DNA of 64,000 nucleotides from Anaerosolibacter carboniphilus (GTDB lineage Bacteria > Bacillota > Clostridia > Peptostreptococcales > Thermotaleaceae): NCBI RefSeq assembly GCF_014205875.1, contig NZ_JACHEN010000005.1, positions 62,001 to 126,000 of the forward strand, read 5' to 3'. The notes below the pieces were generated by a model that was not told the DNA's origin, searched no databases, and was given only the letters and a program-made list of their open reading frames with translations. Both the position numbers and the translations under genes were made by a program. Positions 25,062-34,510 of the stretch are shown in pieces. The stretch's first letter is position 1, and the number at the start of each line of letters is the position of its first letter.

Positions 25062-25433
25062 CTAATTTTCATTTTGGACTTCATATACAATTTCATAAAA
25101 CATTTCTTTTGAAAATTTCTTCACTATCTCCGTTCCATGAAAATTTATTATTTGCCATTTTCCCCTTTCTGAAAATCTATACAAAATTAAAAAATCATCA
25201 TTTTCATACTTTTTACCTTGTTGTGGATTCTCATATACAAATAAAATCATCTCATATTTTAAATCATCAGTTCCTTCTTTCCTTTTTGTTATATGTCTTA
25301 TTATCCTTTTATCACTAAAATCATTTTGTTTCAAAGTATCATAAATAAAATTCATAATTTTTTCTTCTTTTAATTTGTTAAGTTCTTCTTGCAATTGAAT
25401 TTCTTCTTTTTCTTTCTTTGTTAATCTTGGCAT
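25062..25433 (-). CDS. Unknown 123-residue protein, divergent from the CI-like regulator
   Basis: Starts with a charged coiled coil (LTKKEKEEIQLQEELNKLKEEK) followed by a beta-rich part (FLILYRFSERGKWQIINFHG). The ATG at 25433 follows GGAGGAGATTTA; the longer frame would cross the operator repeats. It is transcribed divergently from the regulator across a region with three TTCATGAA palindromes, so it is probably repressed by it. Function unknown. Confidence 0.6.
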   Translation of the reverse strand: MPRLTKKEKEEIQLQEELNKLKEEKIMNFIYDTLKQNDFSDKRIIRHITKRKEGTDDLKYEMILFVYENPQQGKKYENDDFLILYRFSERGKWQIINFHGTEIVKKFSKEMFYEIVYEVQNEN

Positions 25434-25458
25434 TAAATCTCCTCCCTCGCATTTCACT

Positions 25459-25566
25459 TTCATGAAATTCACATTCATGAATTTTATAATCATATTATAA
25501 TGCTGCTGTTTTTTTATGTCAATGGTTTTTCACAAAAAATAATTATATTTTTTTCACATTCATGAA
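25459..25566. promoter_or_regulatory. Three TTCATGAA operator repeats between divergent genes
   Basis: ttcatgaa occurs at 25459-25466, 25474-25481 and 25559-25566; the last two share cacattcatgaa. They sit between the 25433 start and the 25622 start, as expected for binding by the regulator at 25622-26539. Confidence 0.6.
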
Positions 25567-25621
25567 ATTTTTATTGACTATTGATTTTTACTATATTAAG
25601 ATGATGTTAGGAGGTGGCGAA

Positions 25622-26539
25622 ATGTCTTTTAAGTTTTCAGAGTTCTTAAAACATGAGTTAGGAAAAAAGGTTCTTAAAGCGAATGAATTAGCAAAGTTAA
25701 TGAATCGGGCACCCTCGTATATAACAAAATTGCAAAAGGAAGATATCATACCAGATTATAAAGACTTAAAGGTTATTGCAGAGCAATTTGGAATTGGCTA
25801 TGAGTTTCTATTATTCCAGATAGGTATAATAGATGTAAATACATTGCTACATATAAATGCTTTTGGAAACCTTAAATCTTATTTATCAGAAATTATTAAT
25901 TTAACTAACATGACACCCGAAAAAATTGATATAATCAACACCTATATGAAGGAAAATACAGACAAACTTGACTTTGAATTAACAGACGATTTGATAGTTG
26001 AGACCATGAAGACTCTAGGAGATGAATTTGTCTTTCCTAGTTATAAAAACCCTTATGGTGCTGATTCTTTTCGTGACTTTAAAAAACTTCCCAAAATTAA
26101 AATAGCAACTGGTGAAACAAGCCAAGTAGAAAATCAACTAAAGCAACTACCGGTCTATTCAGATTTTAACGTTGATGGCGGAGTGAATGTAATGACTGAA
26201 ATTGCAATAGACATACGAACCTTGAAGAATAAAGCAACAAACTTAGAAAGTGAATTTTTTTGGTATAGCCCTTATAGCAGTATAAGAGATCTATATTTAG
26301 TTGAAAAAGTCCATTGTAAGGATGGAGATAGAGTTATATATAAGAAAAAGGACACTATTTACACTGGTAAGTATAATGTAAAAACTACCGATGATAAAAT
26401 CAATTCGGTAGTTTTTACAGATATTATTGCTCCACATAAAGATGAACCTGTTGCAGTTCCAGAGTTTTTTCTAGAGAACAACATTCCAGCCGACATGTTA
26501 ATCATTGGTAAGGTTTTATCTGTCTTTAAAGATGCTTAG
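25622..26539 (+). CDS. CI-like helix-turn-helix repressor
   Basis: 305 residues. N-terminal Xre-type helix-turn-helix (ANELAKLMNRAPSYITKLQKE, residues about 20-40). The C-terminal part resembles the S24 dimerisation domain by its position and its end (ADMLIIGKVLSVFKD), but no clear Ser-Lys dyad is seen. AGGAGG lies 7 nt before the ATG. It is the only plus-strand gene in 16-53 kb, and a strong terminator follows. Likely controls its neighbours or the ssp/recombinase region; target inferred from the TTCATGAA repeats. Confidence 0.78.
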   Translation: MSFKFSEFLKHELGKKVLKANELAKLMNRAPSYITKLQKEDIIPDYKDLKVIAEQFGIGYEFLLFQIGIIDVNTLLHINAFGNLKSYLSEIINLTNMTPEKIDIINTYMKENTDKLDFELTDDLIVETMKTLGDEFVFPSYKNPYGADSFRDFKKLPKIKIATGETSQVENQLKQLPVYSDFNVDGGVNVMTEIAIDIRTLKNKATNLESEFFWYSPYSSIRDLYLVEKVHCKDGDRVIYKKKDTIYTGKYNVKTTDDKINSVVFTDIIAPHKDEPVAVPEFFLENNIPADMLIIGKVLSVFKDA

Positions 26540-26540
26540 A

Positions 26541-26588
26541 AAATATAAGAGTGCTGCTTAAGATATCTTAATCAGCACTTTTATATTT
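26541..26588. terminator. Strong bidirectional terminator
   Basis: aaatataagagtgctg and cagcacttttatattt pair, and the loop contains a second palindrome (ttaagatatcttaa). It separates convergent genes. Confidence 0.88.
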
Positions 26589-26606
26589 GAAATACATAGG
26601 TTATCC

Positions 26607-27302
26607 TCAATAATTTTTAAGTAGACTTAATATATTTTCACGAAATTGCTTAAATGATTCACCCTTTGAGCCGTAGTACATAAAATGCCTACATGCCATT
26701 ACAATTGCAAATTTCCCATTTGGATATGGTAACTTCAAAAGCGGTAACTTCATTTCCAAGTTATCTATTGTTTCATCTGTATCTACAATATCTGCAGGAA
26801 TAATCCCTCTCTCACTAAATATATCTATAAAATGTTCTACAGTATCTTTGCCATGAATAATAATCAACTTTGGAGTAAATTCCATAACTAATTGATAAAA
26901 AATTTCTTTGCCACGATCAATGATATAAGTCGGCTCTTTCTTTAATTGCTTCAAATTTTCCGTAGGATAAGGTACAACCTCTGTTTCTGCAATTGAAGCA
27001 TCTGTATTGCTCGATAACCATTCTATAAATGAATTCATTCCTATCCGTGTTCTTGAAAATTTACCTTTATCACTTCTAATCCTACTTTTCTTGTAGTATT
27101 CAATAAACTTTTCGTAATCCAGCAACAGTTCAATGTATGTATCTAAATCCATATCTTTTGGGTAAATCGGTGTCGCAGGATTAGTTCCAACAAAAAAGAT
27201 ATCAACTTTGTTGAGTGGCCCTTTACAAAGAATAGGTCTATAATATGCCTTTCCTTCTGCCGTCATTTTGCACATTTCCTTAAATATCTGTTTTGAGAAC
27301 AT
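26607..27302 (-). CDS. Uracil-DNA-glycosylase-like fold protein
   Basis: 231 residues. VDIFFVGTNPATPIYP (residues about 32-47) and IVMACRHFMYYG near 205 match motif positions of the uracil-DNA glycosylase superfamily (GxNP water-activating loop and the C-terminal histidine motif); PKLIIIHGKDTVEHFI fits the core sheet. Catalytic activity is not certain because no known subfamily is matched. TAAGGAGGGG precedes the ATG. It lies just downstream of sspH but past a terminator, so it is probably a separate unit. A base-excision or base-sensing role in defence is possible. Confidence 0.65.
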   Translation of the reverse strand: MFSKQIFKEMCKMTAEGKAYYRPILCKGPLNKVDIFFVGTNPATPIYPKDMDLDTYIELLLDYEKFIEYYKKSRIRSDKGKFSRTRIGMNSFIEWLSSNTDASIAETEVVPYPTENLKQLKKEPTYIIDRGKEIFYQLVMEFTPKLIIIHGKDTVEHFIDIFSERGIIPADIVDTDETIDNLEMKLPLLKLPYPNGKFAIVMACRHFMYYGSKGESFKQFRENILSLLKNY

Positions 27303-27329
27303 GTCCTTCCCCTCCTTAAAATAATGAAA

Positions 27330-27370
27330 GAAATTATGGATGTAGTTTTCAAAACTACATCCATAATTTC
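27330..27370 (-). terminator. Terminator of the ssp operon
   Basis: Perfect 20-bp arms (gaaattatggatgtagtttt and complement) meet at one base, 37 bp after the sspH stop, with T-rich sequence after it on the minus strand. Confidence 0.9.
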
Positions 27371-27406
27371 TTAAAAATCTGATGTCGATTATAGTTTAAC
27401 TATTTA

Positions 27407-30400
27407 TCAACTCCATTGTTGTTCAATAAATTCTTTAACTTGCTGATTAACTAGTTTTAAGTATCCGTTCTCTATTTTAACAACATCCATTTCCACTAAA
27501 TAATTAACCATTTCTTCTAACCGCTCTTGATTTACACCTTTAATTTGATCTGTAGGATATTCAGTATCTCCATTATAAACTAAATGGCTGACCACTAATA
27601 AATGAGGATATGCCATTGTTTTAATAAACTTCGTTCCATAGTGAGAATTATAAAATATTGATTCAAATAGTCCTAAATCTTGAATTTTTTTATCCTCTCC
27701 ATCAAATCCTGATATTTTCTTTATTGCTTTAACTTTATCTGTATCTGTATCATTGCCATGAAGGATTTTAGTCTCTAAAGAGCCATGCACCTCTGGTGGA
27801 TAGTGCGAAGGATACTGTGATGACAGCCACATTGCTAGTCCATATGCCCTACACTCTAATACTAAATCAGTTATTGCCTCACTGTTTTTTGCATCTAAAA
27901 TTCTATGTGCCTCATCAAATACAAATACATTTTTTAGTCTTTGAGAGTGGGATAGGGTATTCAGATATTGGTGAGAACTTTCAACAATAAGTCTTGCAAT
28001 AGCATTCTTAATCTCATCATTCTGTATTTGACTCAAATTAAAAACATAAGAATCCGACAGCAAATCCTTCAAAGACTTATTTCTATATTTTTCAGTAAAT
28101 AGATTCAAACTAAAGAATGGTTCAATTCTATTATATGCTTTCACATCTGACTCTTTTAGAATATCTTTTATTTCATTAAGAATGGGAAATACTAAGTCTT
28201 CCTTATAGTCTATTATGCCTTCACTTTCTATTCCCCTTGTTGTAAAAACATCTTTGATTGCTTGTTTGACATTGCTTTCTTGTTGAGTGCCAAATGAATT
28301 TAATGATTTACCAAAAACACTCACTATAGCATTAATATGCATACCAATATTATAGTATCTATCGCCATGGTCTTCCTTTAATGGTGGAATCAAAGGATTA
28401 TAAGGTATGCCATATCTCTCAAGATTAACATAATTAAAATTACCCATTTCAAAAAAAGTAGGGTCATTAGAAAAATCATTTTTAAAGTCAAAAATTAAAA
28501 ACTGTACACCCTGTTTTCTTAGTTGCATGATCATCGATTTTAACAACTGCGTCTTACCTTTTCCTGAACTTCCAGTAATCATTACATTCATATTGGCTAG
28601 GTTTTTACCCGGCCTCTTCGGATCGTAATATACTAACTTATTACCTACGCTATCCAATACACCTAGTAATACCTTTACATCTGCCTTCGCTTGCTTTTTA
28701 TCCTTGATGTCTTCAATACATTCTATATTAGTTCCGCTTGGAGTTGTTTTACTATTATCATTAAGTTTATCAATATCAACAGAATCTTCATCTTTTATTT
28801 CAGGCTTTCTACTCATAACTTCTTCTCTCTCTTTAGATGTCTCCTCTCTAGTTTCCTCAGTTATAGGAGAACCCGCATCTAGTTGTTTTTCTATACCTGA
28901 ATAATTTAGTAATTCTTTCATATTTTCATATTCTATTGTTTTATTTTCTAGTAAATTTTTAAATTCACTATGTTTTATAGCAAAATATTGATTCTTCAAC
29001 GCATGATTACTTAACTCTTCTATAGAACTATCGTTGTTATTTATATTCAGGAGTATCCCATCGGCAACAATAACCCTTGATTGCTCGTTGTTGATTAGTT
29101 GCACTAAAACTTTTAGATCTTCTGTAAAATTATCTTCTATATTCGTAGTTCCTTCAATGTTTAAAGATAATCCTAAATAATTTCTATCAAATAATAGATA
29201 CTTGTTCCTATTATATACCAACCAATTAATTATTTCTTTTGCTCTGATCTGATAGATAGTTCCATATTTTTGATCGAAAACATCTTTTAATAGTTTATTC
29301 GTTTGCTTTAATTGCTCAAACCCGATTTTTACATAATCAACGTTAGATGAATTTTTAACTTCAACCAATTTGATTTGAATATTAACTATTTCATTGTCTA
29401 GGTCAGACAAATTTTTAGGAAATGATATTATGGCTAAGTCATCACAATATTTATTTTGTGTTTCATTTGCAAAACGATTAAGTCCTCTATAATACTGTGG
29501 AGCCACTCCCATAATCTCTTCTGTACTTATAATTAAGTGCCAGTAGTTTTCATCGTTCGCTAACTGACTTTTCAATAATCTAAACGCTGCAAGCGTCCCC
29601 AACATCCCTAATATTTGTGCTGCATTGTTTTTGGAAGTAAGTAGATGCAATAACCAAAATCCATTTAGCAAATTTATGTCTTTAAATACTGCATCTAGAC
29701 ACGCTTTATCTATATTACTGAGAAAATCCTCTAATGCAACTTTAAAAAGTAATTCAAAGGGCTCTCTTTGATTAGTTATGGTTAAGTATTTTACCCCTAA
29801 ATTATTAAATTCACTATTATAATTAGAATAATCTATTAAGAATGGGATTTCGTTATTTTGCAATATATCCTCATTAAATATATCTAAATCAATTTCATTA
29901 TCTAAAAAAGTTATCAGGAATGATTTATCATAATACTGTGTAGGAATGTTACTCAAATTTACCTTTGTTAATCTCAATGGATGGTTATTGGCTTGAATGT
30001 TGTCCGATAAGCACTGAACGAAATATTTATTAACACTTTGTAAAACTCTAGACATAAGTGAACTATTACCTAAATTCATTGAGTAGTTATTGTAGTTAGC
30101 ATATGATATCACGTTGGTACTATAAAATGCTTTCCTTAACGGTGAACATTTCAGCCCATTACAAAAATATGTATTATAATATCCTGATTCTTCTCCATAC
30201 ATATTTCTTATCCCTACATTGGACATAAAGAGATCTTTTACAAAGAGCAAATGGAAAAACAGTGAACTATTATTAACAATTTCATCTTCATTTACTTTGC
30301 TATAAGATACCTTTTTTATGAATAATTCCTGATTCCTAATATAGTAATTATCATCAAAAACATTATCAAATGCATTAAACTTTTCAATATTATCTTTATA

Positions 30401-32923
30401 AATCAATGAAACATGAAATCTTGGTTTTATTTCATTTTCACCATCTTTTCCAACCTTCTCAAGTTTTTGTAAGAAAGCAGAGATTCCCTCCACGACAAAA
30501 TTCGCATTGCCTGAATTTATTATACCTATGTGAATTACTTTATCTTTTTGATTAAAAAGATTGGGATATATCTCTTTAAGTTGCATAAGTTTATTGCATA
30601 CTATTTTATCTAAGTATTTTTCCTTAATAATTGCATTATTTAGAGCGTCTTTATTTTCCGGTGCACAAAGTAACCAACTGAATATCGGCGGCTTTTTAGA
30701 TATGTACCACTGCCCATCTGAACTAATAAACTTAAAAATCTCTGAATTATCAATTTCGTCCTCAAAAATTTTCTTTATATCTTTCAACTCACTTTTTGAC
30801 ATCCTTGAAGCATTTTTCTCATAAATATCAAAAAACATTTCTAACACATTATATTCAAATGCAAGATTAACAACAGAAAAAGGCGAGAATAGTCTGTAAT
30901 CCTTAAATTCTATAGTATCAAGTTTTATTATATAATTTTTATGCTCCACTAAGTTCACATAATAATTCAAATATTTTTTAATTGAATTATGATACTCATG
31001 AAACTTATCAACATTTTTTTTACTGCTGTCTGAAAATATCTTTTCATATGCTTTTAGTACATCTGTTCTTAGTTCTATTAGTCTATTTATTTCATCATCA
31101 TTTGGTGGAAAATATGTTTTTTCACTTACAGTGCAATCATCATTAATAGTAAAATAATAACTTTGGGTATTATCAATAATATACTGTAATAGTTTATTTA
31201 CTTCTATATATTTAGATATTTCACTGTCAAATTCTCTATCTACTACTATTGTATAATGATTATTTTTAAACTTATACTTTAAAAATTCTTTCTCTTCAAA
31301 AATAAGATTATTAAGTAGGTCTATTTTATCTTCATTCTCATTATGTAGTAAAAAATGATATATACTTTTAAAGTCTAGTGTCTTACCTTCAGTCCTATTT
31401 TTGATGACTATTTTAGTAACAAAACTATCTTTATATTTTACATTATATTGAATTGTTTTGGTATCATTTGAAAAGTCTTCATCGATTGTCTCATCATACT
31501 TAATTCCAACTAAAACATTCTTCTTACTACCACTATCATCTATTTCTATAAATTCTAAAGTTTTATCGTTTTCATGATCAAAATTATCTATATTGATAAT
31601 AGGATAAATACTATTATTATCCCATCTAATTGAGTATTCCTCACCTGATGGAAGTAGAAGAGTATCTCCATCAATCAACAACATCTTAATAGTAAAAAAG
31701 GGTCTTTTTATGCTTTTTTCATCTGAATTTACTGATATAGTAATTGAAGAATGAAAGTTTGGCTCTATACTTAATTCAAACTTGCCATCAACTATCTTAT
31801 CAGTTATAAAATTATTTTCCTTTTGATCATAAAAATAATGAAAGTATAACTCATCACCATTTTCTTGATAGTCTACTATTGATAACTTTATAGACTCCAG
31901 TCCTTGCCTACTAAGACAACCTAGTAATTTATTCTTATCTTTAGCGAATTCTTCAAACGTTCCATTATTGGGAGAAACTATTAATTCAATTTTTTCAAAT
32001 GATTTGTTAACTGCGAATATCTTCTTCATTCTTTCTAATGATAAAGATTTATGTTTATAATACTGAGAAGTGAAAAGTTCGTCGTTTTTAAAAATGTTAA
32101 TAAATTCTTCCTCTGTTACATCAGTCGGTAATTCATTTCTATTTATTGCCCTTACAACTTCTGTATAAAAATTAACTCCCCTGCCCTCTAACTTATTAAC
32201 GCTCATTTGATAGAACTGGTCATAACTTGCCTGAATTTCTGCAGCATTATCAATATAAAACAACGGCATTTTATACTTTTCAATCACTTCATTAATATTC
32301 TTATCTTGCTCACCTACAAGTCTTGCTAAAAGACTTATTCTGTCCAATTTATTAATTACATGCCCTTTGCTACTAATTAAACTATCTACTAACTTATTAA
32401 ACCAATCAACAGTGGCTACTCTCTTAAAATATCTTTTTAAATAATCATTTTGTAAAACACTATTGATTATTTCTTTATTTGAAGCAGTATTTAGTGTTCC
32501 AATTGGATCTAAATCAAAAATTAGAATAATAGTATTATTATCCCTAATTTCATGATTATCTCTTAATTTGCCTGCAAATCCTCTATTCCCACTATTTTTT
32601 ATAGATACCTCATTTTCTGAAACCAGATAAGGCAGTATTTTTATACCACTCAAGTCATATACACATAAATCTAACTTATTTACTTCCTTTTTATTGTTAT
32701 CTAATTTCGCAATTAATTCTTTAAATACATTACAGAGGAAGTCTTCCTCCGTAATTAACTCAAACTTTCCGTTATTAAAGCACGGCTTATTATATTCTAC
32801 ACCTAAGACATTGTAGGCATTTGAAAAGATTAAAAAATAGTCCTCTCCTTTAAATGTATTCGTTAAACGCCTACACTTATCCAGAATTAAATCAGCAGTC
32901 AAAGAATATATTTCAGGCAACAT
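27407..32923 (-). CDS. sspH: SspH/DndH-like restriction protein (DptH family)
   Basis: 1838 residues, the largest gene of the window. The C-terminal 400 residues form a HerA/FtsK-type ATPase: Walker A NVMITGSSGKGKTQLLK (about 1443-1459), LIFDFKNDFSN, and Walker B VFVFDEAHRILD (about 1668), ending with a small winged-helix-like part. The 1400-residue front part has no recognised domain. DndH/DptH proteins of about this size join F and G to attack DNA that lacks phosphorothioate. The gene starts 18 bp after sspG. Last gene of the operon. Confidence 0.85.
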   Translation of the reverse strand: MLPEIYSLTADLILDKCRRLTNTFKGEDYFLIFSNAYNVLGVEYNKPCFNNGKFELITEEDFLCNVFKELIAKLDNNKKEVNKLDLCVYDLSGIKILPYLVSENEVSIKNSGNRGFAGKLRDNHEIRDNNTIILIFDLDPIGTLNTASNKEIINSVLQNDYLKRYFKRVATVDWFNKLVDSLISSKGHVINKLDRISLLARLVGEQDKNINEVIEKYKMPLFYIDNAAEIQASYDQFYQMSVNKLEGRGVNFYTEVVRAINRNELPTDVTEEEFINIFKNDELFTSQYYKHKSLSLERMKKIFAVNKSFEKIELIVSPNNGTFEEFAKDKNKLLGCLSRQGLESIKLSIVDYQENGDELYFHYFYDQKENNFITDKIVDGKFELSIEPNFHSSITISVNSDEKSIKRPFFTIKMLLIDGDTLLLPSGEEYSIRWDNNSIYPIINIDNFDHENDKTLEFIEIDDSGSKKNVLVGIKYDETIDEDFSNDTKTIQYNVKYKDSFVTKIVIKNRTEGKTLDFKSIYHFLLHNENEDKIDLLNNLIFEEKEFLKYKFKNNHYTIVVDREFDSEISKYIEVNKLLQYIIDNTQSYYFTINDDCTVSEKTYFPPNDDEINRLIELRTDVLKAYEKIFSDSSKKNVDKFHEYHNSIKKYLNYYVNLVEHKNYIIKLDTIEFKDYRLFSPFSVVNLAFEYNVLEMFFDIYEKNASRMSKSELKDIKKIFEDEIDNSEIFKFISSDGQWYISKKPPIFSWLLCAPENKDALNNAIIKEKYLDKIVCNKLMQLKEIYPNLFNQKDKVIHIGIINSGNANFVVEGISAFLQKLEKVGKDGENEIKPRFHVSLIYKDNIEKFNAFDNVFDDNYYIRNQELFIKKVSYSKVNEDEIVNNSSLFFHLLFVKDLFMSNVGIRNMYGEESGYYNTYFCNGLKCSPLRKAFYSTNVISYANYNNYSMNLGNSSLMSRVLQSVNKYFVQCLSDNIQANNHPLRLTKVNLSNIPTQYYDKSFLITFLDNEIDLDIFNEDILQNNEIPFLIDYSNYNSEFNNLGVKYLTITNQREPFELLFKVALEDFLSNIDKACLDAVFKDINLLNGFWLLHLLTSKNNAAQILGMLGTLAAFRLLKSQLANDENYWHLIISTEEIMGVAPQYYRGLNRFANETQNKYCDDLAIISFPKNLSDLDNEIVNIQIKLVEVKNSSNVDYVKIGFEQLKQTNKLLKDVFDQKYGTIYQIRAKEIINWLVYNRNKYLLFDRNYLGLSLNIEGTTNIEDNFTEDLKVLVQLINNEQSRVIVADGILLNINNNDSSIEELSNHALKNQYFAIKHSEFKNLLENKTIEYENMKELLNYSGIEKQLDAGSPITEETREETSKEREEVMSRKPEIKDEDSVDIDKLNDNSKTTPSGTNIECIEDIKDKKQAKADVKVLLGVLDSVGNKLVYYDPKRPGKNLANMNVMITGSSGKGKTQLLKSMIMQLRKQGVQFLIFDFKNDFSNDPTFFEMGNFNYVNLERYGIPYNPLIPPLKEDHGDRYYNIGMHINAIVSVFGKSLNSFGTQQESNVKQAIKDVFTTRGIESEGIIDYKEDLVFPILNEIKDILKESDVKAYNRIEPFFSLNLFTEKYRNKSLKDLLSDSYVFNLSQIQNDEIKNAIARLIVESSHQYLNTLSHSQRLKNVFVFDEAHRILDAKNSEAITDLVLECRAYGLAMWLSSQYPSHYPPEVHGSLETKILHGNDTDTDKVKAIKKISGFDGEDKKIQDLGLFESIFYNSHYGTKFIKTMAYPHLLVVSHLVYNGDTEYPTDQIKGVNQERLEEMVNYLVEMDVVKIENGYLKLVNQQVKEFIEQQWS

Positions 32924-32941
32924 TCCCTTTCCCCCTTTAAC

Positions 32942-34501
32942 CTATATTCCAATAGTCTTTCTTATATATATGCTTTCCCCAGCATCAGATTTTTTCTCGA
33001 GCATACCTAGATGTACCAACTGTTGTTCGATATTTAATTTTTCTCTCTCAGATGCATAAATAAAACCATTTTGTTTGATGAACTCCCAGAAATCTTCTAA
33101 TAGTATCTTATTGCTCTGTTCTCTCCCTATAATAATATTTGTTATGAAAGTTAAGAACTTTGATGAAAATTCAAACTTATGAGAGTTACCAGAACTAACA
33201 ATATTTAGATATCCGCAACCCATCTTATTTCCTGCGAGTTTTATGAATACTCCATTAGTGGCATTTTCTCTTGAAGAAGACTTCTTGTTTGACTCCACCT
33301 TTTCATAATATTCTTTAAACACTGTATATAAAAATGTAAAGACATTTTCGTTATTCCAGTTTTTCTGATCTATTTCTGTGTAGTCCTTAGTATTAGGAAA
33401 AACTCTATTGATTTCCTCATAGATTAATTTTAACTTCTCTTTAAACTTCTTTATAAAGTCATCATTTCGATTTTTGATTAATTTTTTAATCTCTGTTAAA
33501 TTATTCGGTTCGGTCTTACCATTTAAGTCTTCGTATATTTCACACAGTACCGAGAAAGCGATAAATCTAGAATAACCATTGAAAAAAATATTTCCCCTGA
33601 TATAATTAAATTGTTCTGATATTTCTCTTGCTTCTTTCGAGTTATATCCAGTATGCGAAGACTTTACTAATATTTTTGAGTATAGAGGACAACTCTTTAA
33701 GCCATTACACTTTATACAAATGTCACTATCTGTAGAATTAAAGTATCTTTCTTCCTGCTCAATAACAGTGTATATTCTCAACATATATGACGAAAAATGG
33801 AAGTATAATAGATTTTGTATCCAATTAATTTTCTCTACTCTAGGTATTTCTAATTTAAGAATAAAGTCTAACTCTTTCTGAAATTGCTTAGGTTGTTTTT
33901 TACATATAAAATACTTATCAACCTTTTTTTCTAATTCATCTTGAGATCTTAACTCAGGAAAGTTTGTAAACGCCTGATTTTTTCTTACTTGATCTATAAT
34001 AAATTTTTCATAATAGTTAAGATCATTCTCATCACAGAACTGATCCCAAAACTTTTTTATTAATTCATAGTTAAGAGATCCATCTTCCTTTAAAAAGAAT
34101 GCAAGTAAAAACTCTTCTCTAAATCCTTTATTATCAAGTTTTGAATATTCTCCATCCTCTTTCAAATTAGACGTATATAGTTGAAAAGTACAGGGAATTA
34201 GAGTATGAAATGGAACTGGAACTTTTGAGGCCTCACTCTTTTTCTTTCCTTCAAGTTCAGTAATATAGTAATACATAAAATTTTTCTTTAATTCATTACT
34301 CGATTTAAAGTCTACGCAATCAAATATTGGTTCCCATTCCTTGTTATTGACAGCATGAAACTTAGCATTACCTTTAGTTTCATTTGAACATAGAGTGTCT
34401 CTTAAAAAATAGTAAATTATTTTTTCAGGTGCGTCTGCTGAAGTATTTTCCGGATAGTAAATAGAATTAATATAACCATTCCAACTTGTTCGTCTTCCCA
34501 T
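32942..34501 (-). CDS. sspG: SspG/DndG-like restriction protein (DptG family)
   Basis: 519 residues. No enzyme motif is obvious; a cysteine cluster CIKCNGLKSCPLYSKI near residue 258 is like those in DptG and may bind zinc or Fe-S. It is recognised mainly by size, this cluster and place between the F and H genes, 9 bp after sspF and 18 bp before sspH. It is required with F and H for restriction of unmodified DNA in related systems. Confidence 0.78.
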   Translation of the reverse strand: MGRRTSWNGYINSIYYPENTSADAPEKIIYYFLRDTLCSNETKGNAKFHAVNNKEWEPIFDCVDFKSSNELKKNFMYYYITELEGKKKSEASKVPVPFHTLIPCTFQLYTSNLKEDGEYSKLDNKGFREEFLLAFFLKEDGSLNYELIKKFWDQFCDENDLNYYEKFIIDQVRKNQAFTNFPELRSQDELEKKVDKYFICKKQPKQFQKELDFILKLEIPRVEKINWIQNLLYFHFSSYMLRIYTVIEQEERYFNSTDSDICIKCNGLKSCPLYSKILVKSSHTGYNSKEAREISEQFNYIRGNIFFNGYSRFIAFSVLCEIYEDLNGKTEPNNLTEIKKLIKNRNDDFIKKFKEKLKLIYEEINRVFPNTKDYTEIDQKNWNNENVFTFLYTVFKEYYEKVESNKKSSSRENATNGVFIKLAGNKMGCGYLNIVSSGNSHKFEFSSKFLTFITNIIIGREQSNKILLEDFWEFIKQNGFIYASEREKLNIEQQLVHLGMLEKKSDAGESIYIRKTIGI

Positions 34502-34510
34502 GATAACACC

